Of a stretch of DNA of 35,148 nucleotides, positions 28,976 to 35,148 are shown piece by piece. Positions within the stretch are counted from its first letter, which is position 1. Each line of letters starts with the position of its first letter. Origin of the DNA: Amoebophrya sp. AT5.2 (lineage: Eukaryota > Sar > Dinophyceae > Syndiniales > Amoebophryaceae); NCBI GenBank assembly GCA_005223375.1, contig RXOD01003945.1:1-35148 (forward strand), given 5' to 3'. The notes under the pieces were generated by a model. The model saw nothing but the letters and a program-made list of their open reading frames with translations, was not told the DNA's origin and made no database searches. The position numbers were made by a program, and so were the translations under genes.

Positions 28976-29578
28976 ATGCCTGGAGGGTCCACGCACGTCT
29001 ACTGTATCGTTTACCGCGACGTTGGGGGGACGCGGCCACCACGGGAAAGCATGCGTCACAATTACGTAATTCGAGTTTTTCCCGGCCGACGGGATCATGT
29101 GTGACGCCGGACTTCATCACGACAGCGCCTCCTGAGCTCACCTGCTGTGAATGTGATATCGGCGTTCTCGTGACCGTCACGTCACATGCCGCTTACCGAA
29201 AAGCAGTTGAAGTGGTCGGCTTCGTGCGATATGACGATGAAGACACGCACGAAGAAAAACTCTGCAAGGGAAAGGAAGGCGCGATTTGTGCACAAATTAG
29301 ACAAGGCAGGAATCTGTTGGTTTGTGGGGATGAACACAATCGCAATCTGCGTACGGACTCGCTGATAGAAGTGAGATGAGCTTTTGCTTTAAGAAATGAG
29401 TTCTCGTCTGTGAACTGCACTGATATTACAGAACTGGGGCTGGTGCTCAACGCGCCCGACGGACCCTGGATTGTGGTGCTGTCGTCCGTGGACCAGTGGT
29501 TTCAAATGAGAATTGTATACGCGGCAGCGGCTGCTTCGAGAAAACATCATGCGCGAAACCTCGGCTGCTCTTCGCAGT
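28976..29578 (+). CDS. Unresolved exons of an unknown protein
   Basis: Three + strand stretches read like protein but sit in different frames. 28976-29104 starts at ATG with MPGGSTHVYCIVYRDVGG. 29101-29365 reads LTCCECDIGVLVTV, VEVVGFVRYDDEDTHEEK and GRNLLVCGDEHNRNLRTD. 29431-29578 reads LGLVLNAPDGPWIVVLSSVD. The first and second may be joined by a short intron or belong to different genes. The second and third join well only if the splice falls within a GAA shared by both sides, which does not give GT-AG. They could also continue the 26973 gene. I do not recognise the protein. Start, joins and end are all uncertain. Confidence 0.35.
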
Positions 29579-30391
29579 AGGGTACATAAAACCAGAGGAC
29601 GAAACGAGATGAAGGCAGTTCGATTCCATGTGCAGTCATGCGGGTTTCCGTTTTGTAGTTAATGCTGAGTGAAAGAATCTTTGTTTCGTTATATCAACTC
29701 GTGGAGGACCACTGAGCTGACCCAGACCCTGACACCTGGCTACAACTTAGCACAGCTACTTCAACTTCTTCAAGTGTGCCGCCGCTGCAATCCTTTTCTG
29801 TACCGCCGTTCTCGTTCCCGTCCGACTGCTTTGGCAGACCAATTTCTTATCGTTCATTTATCAGTGTGAGTGTTAGACAGCGAATTAGGAGGAACGATGA
29901 TGGTTCTGGATGCTCGAAGATCTCGACAATGTGTGCATCGGTTCGATTATGCCGAAGTGGAATCATCTTCCATGATCCAAGACGAAGCAGTAGCAGGTGA
30001 CGGGAGGTGCCTCTTTATCCTTCTCCTTGGAATGGAGCAGCGATACATGATCTGTAGTAAGATCAGTTTTTCTGTCTGCTCACTCTGTCTTCCGATCCGG
30101 AAATCGACACTGGTTGATGAACGTGGGCATTTGTGCTCTTAATTCTAAACTGTAGTTCAGTATGAATCTTCAGAGCAATAATCAGTAATTTCTTCATCGG
30201 CTCTTCATCACGACGACGACAACACGAACACGACAACAAAAAACTTACCGCAGTGGTTGTAGTCCCAAGCCTTGTATTTTGAGGTTCACTCATCTGTCTC
30301 TCATTTGCTGAAAGTCCTCGTGTAGAAACATACACGTTTTCACGCACGAGCTCCGGACAAAGATTAGTAACACGCAGGAACTACTAGTACT

Positions 30392-30445
30392 ACAAGTACA
30401 AGAACGAGAACGACGAAGGAACAAGTACAAGAACGAGAACGACGA
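30392..30445 (+). repeat. Two copies of a 25-base purine-rich unit
   Basis: ACAAGTACAAGAACGAGAAC plus GACGA occurs at 30392-30416 and 30421-30445, immediately upstream of the His-rich gene (ATG 30488). It lies in the probable 5' leader or promoter. Confidence 0.75.
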
Positions 30446-30487
30446 GAAAAAAAAGTACAACGAACTCGAAAACCACCAGTGGCAATC

Positions 30488-31522
30488 ATGTCCTCGCACG
30501 AGCACCATCATCATGAGCACGAGGATGGGCACCACCACGACCACGACCACGGGCACACGTCATGCGGTGCGGCGGCCAAGGACTCCATTGAGTCCTTGTA
30601 CGGTTGGTATGACTTAGCGTGGTCCGGTGGTAGCTTCGAGGTCTGCTTTCGCCCGGGCGGGCATTTCTTCGCGCCGAAATTCCAGGCGTCGTCCAAGTAC
30701 GAGCTGGTGACCCAGAAGATCGAGGAGCACGACGGGGACCACGGGCACGGCGCGCCGGACGACCACGCGGGGCACGCGCACGGCCATGCCCACGACGGCG
30801 GACGCGAGGCCGGTGGACACCACCATGACCACGACAAAGGCTGCAGCCACGATCATGACCACGACCATGAAAAGCATCACGATCACAGCGAGTGCGGCGG
30901 TCACCATGACGACGGTGGGCATGATCACGCGGCGGGGGCCCATGGCAACGGGCATGGACACGGACACGGCGGGGGCGAGGCCGCACCAAAGAAGGGTGGT
31001 TCTTGTGGTGGTCACCAGAAGAAGGCGGAGAAGAAGCTGGTTCGCATTGACTGGGGCAGCAAATTTGGGCAGTACGAGCTGGAGTGGGACGTCGCGCACA
31101 AGTCGCTGAAGGGGCAGTGCACCTCCTCCAAGCAGCCGGATCCGGAGAAGGACTGGCGCACGGCGGCTTTCAAGCGCCCGCTGTCGGCGGTGGAGGTGGT
31201 GTTGTGCGGGGAGGGGGCCGGTTCCGAGTGGATGTTCCAGTGGAGTGGCGGCGAGTTTCCCATCGTCTTCAAGGGCGACGGCTACAACCATTTCCAGTGC
31301 ACGCAGTTCCCCGCCCACGCCCACTGGGAACTGAAGAACGAGAAGGAGCTGACCATCTACTGGGAAAAATACGGGACGTACGAGCTGCAGGTGGACGCGG
31401 CGACGAAAACTATGGCCGGGTGCGAGAAGGGGAAGCCGGACAATTGGCGGAAGGCCCGCTTCACCGGAAACCTGCCCTTCGACGGAAAGACGGAAAAGGT
31501 GGAGTGCAGCCATCATCACTGA
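30488..31522 (+). CDS. Histidine-rich protein with a duplicated beta-like module
   Basis: A single-exon 344-residue protein from ATG; the GTG nine bases upstream is rejected. It opens with a His run (SHEHHHHEHEDGHHHDHDHG). Two sub-modules alternate. Module A is WSGGSFEVCFRPGGHFF ending YELV (about 38-72), with A' WSGGEFPIVFKGDGYNHF ending HWEL (about 253-283). Module B is IDWGSKFGQYELEWD ending DWRTAAFKRPL (about 187-234), with B' IYWEKYGTYELQVD ending NWRKARFTGNL (about 290-330). In the first A-B pair, about 110 residues very rich in His, Asp and Gly are inserted between A and B; the second pair has none. It ends in SHHH. His clusters of this kind bind Zn, Ni or Cu, so metal storage or delivery is inferred; the module itself is unknown to me. 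No signal peptide or membrane span, so it is probably soluble. Confidence 0.85.
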   Translation: MSSHEHHHHEHEDGHHHDHDHGHTSCGAAAKDSIESLYGWYDLAWSGGSFEVCFRPGGHFFAPKFQASSKYELVTQKIEEHDGDHGHGAPDDHAGHAHGHAHDGGREAGGHHHDHDKGCSHDHDHDHEKHHDHSECGGHHDDGGHDHAAGAHGNGHGHGHGGGEAAPKKGGSCGGHQKKAEKKLVRIDWGSKFGQYELEWDVAHKSLKGQCTSSKQPDPEKDWRTAAFKRPLSAVEVVLCGEGAGSEWMFQWSGGEFPIVFKGDGYNHFQCTQFPAHAHWELKNEKELTIYWEKYGTYELQVDAATKTMAGCEKGKPDNWRKARFTGNLPFDGKTEKVECSHHH

Positions 31523-32548
31523 TCCGGCGATCATGCGATGATTCATCCAATGCTCCGCTCAGCGGGTCTACTGCGGCCCGATGGTGCTGGACGATGGTGA
31601 TGGACAAACCAAAGACATCATACTGCAACATGATCATGAAAGAATGTTGACAGTGACAGTGAGGTTCATTCAACAGAGACGAGTGGTTCGCAATACCGAT
31701 TTTCATTCAAAGCATGTGGGTCTGGCTACGGCAGCGGATTGCATACGCAGCGCCAGTACTACGGCTGTGGCAAACTGCTGGTGCCGCAGCTGATCTGCGT
31801 ATCGGATGGCATGATTGATGATGATACAGGGGAAGAAGGTCCAAAGCCCTGCTCCTGGTGCCGACACGTACGAACAAAGAAAAAGGAACGCCTACTCTAA
31901 ATAAGAAATCTTGAAACGTGACTTTGAGTTTACTTAAAAATCAAGAGCGACCTCTGGCGAGTGGTTTTGTCTCTCCCTTCTGAGAGTAGACAGAGAACGA
32001 AAAATATTTTGGGGACTAACGAAAAAAATGATGAAGGAACGGTGGACCTAAGAGGCCCATACTTATCAATCCTGGGATTCAACTTCAACCACGCAAGCTG
32101 GACACCCCTATGGGAAGATTGCGGTCCGGCCATGAAGCCTTCGCAGCAGACGTGGTTGAAGTTCCGGCGACCAGATGTTTGTGTTGCGGCTCGTCTTGCT
32201 GAGTGAGAACATGAAAACGCGCAAATGGCCGAAAACGAGAGAACTTAAAGGATGAACCTTCAAACTCGCGTCTTCGTTTTATCATCGTGTTCATCCTACT
32301 AGGTTTTCCCAAGAATTTGAATTGCAGCTACGTCGAAAACGAAATACGATTGTAGCTCAGTAATGGTGAAGGATTCCGCGGCAGGAATGAGTCCGCCCAA
32401 TACCAATTTCGAATAGGTCGTCCGATAAAGAAAAAAAAACAGGGATCATTTATATGTCAATGAATTTCATCCTCGGATTTGGATTTCCTTTAAAGAGCGC
32501 CCTCGCTAAGAGCCTTAGGCTTAGACTGGTGCGGTGCCAGTGATCATC
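31523..32548. other. Intergenic spacer
   Basis: No supported gene. The open frames here are short and lack domains. Some A-rich runs occur (about 32430). Confidence 0.4.
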
Positions 32549-35148
32549 ATGGCGGGTAAGTTGTTGCCAGTGAAAGGCAACAAAATCTGGAAGTTTTTTG
32601 CGAGCCGAGCGCAAGCTGAGGAGCGCATGATGGATGAGCCCCCGGATACGCCTACGACGCCGGAACCGGTCACCGTGAATCGTCAAGAACAACGACAGGA
32701 GCAGGTTACGGATTCGGGGGCTCAGGCTCATCTTCATGATCTCCACGTCCACGGCGCTCGTTTGAGCTACGACCACGAGCAGATTAGTAGAGACCAGCAT
32801 CTTCACCGAGAAGATGGTTTAGATCTTGCTGAGCAGGAGCAGTATGAATGCAACGCCGGAACGTTCTTCGACAGCGGTGGGGGAGACCGAGAGGACGCTG
32901 ATGACATCAATGAGGATCTCCTGCTCGGCATCGATGACGACGATACGCCGCCCGGCGGGCCGCCGGCGGAGGACGCATTCGGCGACGTTGGGGTCGACGA
33001 CAACCGCAGCGTTCCAGACGAAAGTCCAACTGGTCCACAGCGGACGCTGATGCGACCGCAGGGGAGCAGAAGCAGTCCTGATGATGATGTCCCTGCTCCG
33101 ACTGTGTCCGCTGCATCTAAAACAACGTCTTCGAAAACGTCTTCGGCCGCGCGGAGCTTGATTCTGAATATGCCGAAACGGTCTGCAACGTTCACGCAAA
33201 AACTAATCAGTCATGCTGCAGCAGCAGGAGGTCCGGCCACAGAAGAGATGAAGGACGATGATCCTGTTCTTCACGGACCGTTGTCTTCGGGAAGTCGTAG
33301 TAATGCTTCGAGCGGCAGCGGCAGCGGGCGTCGGCCTGGGCATAACGATACGCACCCGCAAGCAAACTATGACGAAGAAGTCCGACTACGAGACGTCGAG
33401 CGCGCAGATCCAGAAGATGAAACTCCGCCATCTCGCGATCTTTCGGGGCCGGAAGGTTCGAAGGTCAAAGCGGCCTTCTCGTCCTTGTTTGCTGGAACGC
33501 CACCGCCCGATAGTGATAGTCGCAATCGGGATCGGCAGGAGCAGGACGAGGGCACGCCACCGCCGCCACTTCCATTGGTGGAAGGACAGATAAAAAGCAA
33601 AAGGACGCAGAACCACCGCGACGTCCTCATCAGCCACGCAAGTAGTCCGACTGGTGATGCCGAATCTGGAGTTGTACTAAAACCGCCTCCTCCACCAGTA
33701 CGTAAGGACGTCCCTCCCATAGCCGCTGCCGCTGCAGGGACAACGAATAAGATGGCGGCTGCACCACCGCAAGAGACCGAGCGATCACGCTGTTTGCGAA
33801 AGGAGTTGGACGAGCTCCGACAGCAGCACCGGGGTTTGCAGGATGCCCTGCGGCGCGCACTGCAAGAGGATGAAGAAAAAGACGCGCGTTTCGACCAGCT
33901 GAGCCGAGAATGGGAGCGAAAAAAGCATGCTATTGGTGCCAGGATCTGCTAGCTTTGAATTCAAATTTCGTATCATCATCATGATGTTGTTCATCATGTT
34001 CCTTCGTTTCACTTCGAAAAAAATGCCTTGAGCTTGACGAACGATCTCACCAGATGTCTGGCTGCAGCAAAATGGTGTTGAGCTGAGTGACGTTCCGCCG
34101 CTTGATTATATATCGGGGCGGACACCGACCGGATTGGGTACCAAGCCTTTGCCTTGTTGCTTTAGGCCGTCCTCAAGATCTTGATCTTCCTCATGATCCG
34201 ATTTTCCTATCATTTCTTGTAGTTTATCATATCTTGCCATTGTTTATTTTTACAGGGAGCTCCAGCTTGTTTTTTCACGGTGACGCCGACACCAGTCTGC
34301 CTGGTGCCCGCATCGGGCCAGCGCAGGGCCTCCTCGGGACTTTTGACTCGATTCGCGCTTTCGCGAACCGTTCGGTATCCCTTCCGACAGCTGCAAAAAG
34401 TTCGGCAGACGCTCCGGGGGCCAGCAGTTCCAGCGGAAGCAAAAAAAATAAAAATCAGCAGCCGCTTCTTCTTGACTTCAAGTGTCCCGTATTCGAGACG
34501 AAACCGACAGCGGTGCGGCTACCTCCAGAAACACCCAAGCCCCCTTTTCGCCACTCAACACCGGGACATCAAATACAACGTGCGCAGGTCGTTCGGACTG
34601 CGGGCGTCTCACTGTCGGTACCTACCGCGGTGTCGCCGATCACCGCAGTTCCCGATCTGGCGGTGCTCTGCCCCATCAAGGTTCTATCGGCCTCCCCACC
34701 TCCATCAAGTCACAGTCACAGTCTCAATCCCTACGCGGGCGCTAGCTCGACGGCGAGCCATTACCGACAGGTTCAGTCAGTACCCTACCCCTCGCCGGGG
34801 GCGGTGGTGCGATCCGCGGCCCAGCCAGCATCAAGGTCAGTTCACTACGCCGCGACTCCTTCTTCGCATTCACTTCGGCAGGGCCGTGGTGGTCCGCGGC
34901 AGGCGACCTCGGATCACGAAGGCACTGGGCCTTTTGCTGAATGTGCCGAGCCCGGCGCGGCCCCGAAGCGACCCCCGTCCGCTATTTTCTCGAAGGGTAT
35001 TTACGCGCCCCACAAGGAGAGATCAAAAAGTTCCGGGAGCGTGACGGCCGGAAGTAAGAGCAGCGCGGAGGGGGCGGATGTCAGTCACCAGCTCTACAGC
35101 GGGCGGAGCGTGACGGAGCAGGGCCAGCCAGCTACGACGAGCGGCAGG
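32549..35148 (+). CDS. Disordered protein with coiled coil, 3' partial
   Basis: Exon 1 32549-33935 and exon 2 34256 to beyond the window end; intron 33936-34255 (ATT G|GTGCCA...TTTTTACAG), phase 1. The first part (MAGKLLPVKGNKIWKFFASR) is followed by long acidic, Ser- and Pro-rich disorder. A coiled coil lies near residues 410-460 (LRKELDELRQQHRGLQDALR, then ARFDQLSREWERKKHA). Exon 2 has no ATG. The frame at AGC 34258 stays open for 297 codons to the window edge (SLFFHGDADTSLPGARIG, later SKGIYAPHKERSKSSGSV) and is Ser-, Pro- and Ala-rich. A different frame over 34280-35044 is also open but is Arg-rich and less convincing. Without the intron, the protein would stop at 33952 and exon 2 would belong to another gene. 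No catalytic domain recognised; a scaffold role is possible. Confidence 0.6.

Larger units (their letters stand above)
28955..30487. other. Region between two genes with unresolved coding-like segments
   Basis: The first 600 bases hold three coding-like pieces (see the next entry). From about 29580 to 30370 nothing is convincing; the frame 29870-30142 starts at GTG and contains HRFDYAEVESSSMIQDE, but lacks support. A 25-base unit repeats at 30392-30445 just before the His-rich gene. Confidence 0.35.

Noticed and set aside
30614..31546. Long minus-strand open frame
   Set aside because: It is the complement of the His-rich gene; His and Asp codons read backwards give Val and Met runs.
34280..35044. 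Arg-rich open frame at the right end
   Set aside because: The neighbouring frame is open further, follows the acceptor in phase, and has the composition typical of this genome.
1..35148. CRISPR arrays, tRNA, rRNA and dinoflagellate spliced-leader genes
   Set aside because: None recognised by eye; a covariance or pattern search would be needed to exclude degenerate copies.

Overview
This window looks like nuclear DNA of a protist. The surest anchor is a three-exon gene for cytosolic ribosomal protein eS17 (25056-25940), whose introns can be placed to the base. Every gene I can support lies on the + strand. Gene products are rich in Ser, Ala, Gly, Gln and His low-complexity tracts, introns are mostly GT-AG with donors that favour GTAT, and two introns end in ACTAACAG. 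One-way gene order and this protein style fit the dinoflagellate lineage of alveolates (a core dinoflagellate or a Syndiniales relative such as Amoebophrya). That placement is inference. No dinoflagellate spliced-leader sequence, tRNA, rRNA or CRISPR array was recognised by eye.

Layout. 1-3299: non-coding, with a 1.7 kb transposon-like element (602-2275) that has imperfect terminal inverted repeats and internal hairpins. 3300-4825: RING-H2 protein with two SAP-like helical motifs. 5439-8458: three-exon protein with a C-terminal BRCT-like domain. 8886-9038: possible tiny CxxC/CxxC protein. 9592-10812 and 12281-13177: two single-span membrane proteins of unknown function. 13992-16663: unknown multi-exon gene; its first intron carries two copies of a hairpin with a compensatory change in the stem. 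18401-23927: very large protein (about 1700 residues) ending in a 1-Cys (Prx6-type) peroxiredoxin whose two halves are split by a disordered insert, with a reading-frame break at a run of ten G. 25056-25940: eS17. 26973-28954: unknown two-exon gene with a repeat-filled intron. 28976-29578: unresolved coding-like segments. 30488-31522: histidine-rich protein with a duplicated beta-like module. 32549-35148: disordered/coiled-coil protein that runs off the window.

The genes do not form an obvious pathway. The most unusual products are the giant peroxiredoxin fusion and the His-rich duplicated-module protein; both could bear on redox or metal handling, but nothing in the sequence links them. The most unusual DNA features are the intron flanked by near-identical direct repeats next to a perfect 29-bp inverted repeat (20521-21067), the covarying hairpin pair (14375-14845), and the repeat-filled intron at 27400-28379. 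Start codons were set at ATG; several long open frames begin at GTG or TTG and were trimmed. All exon joins except those of eS17 are predictions from splice-site consensus, reading phase and protein plausibility.
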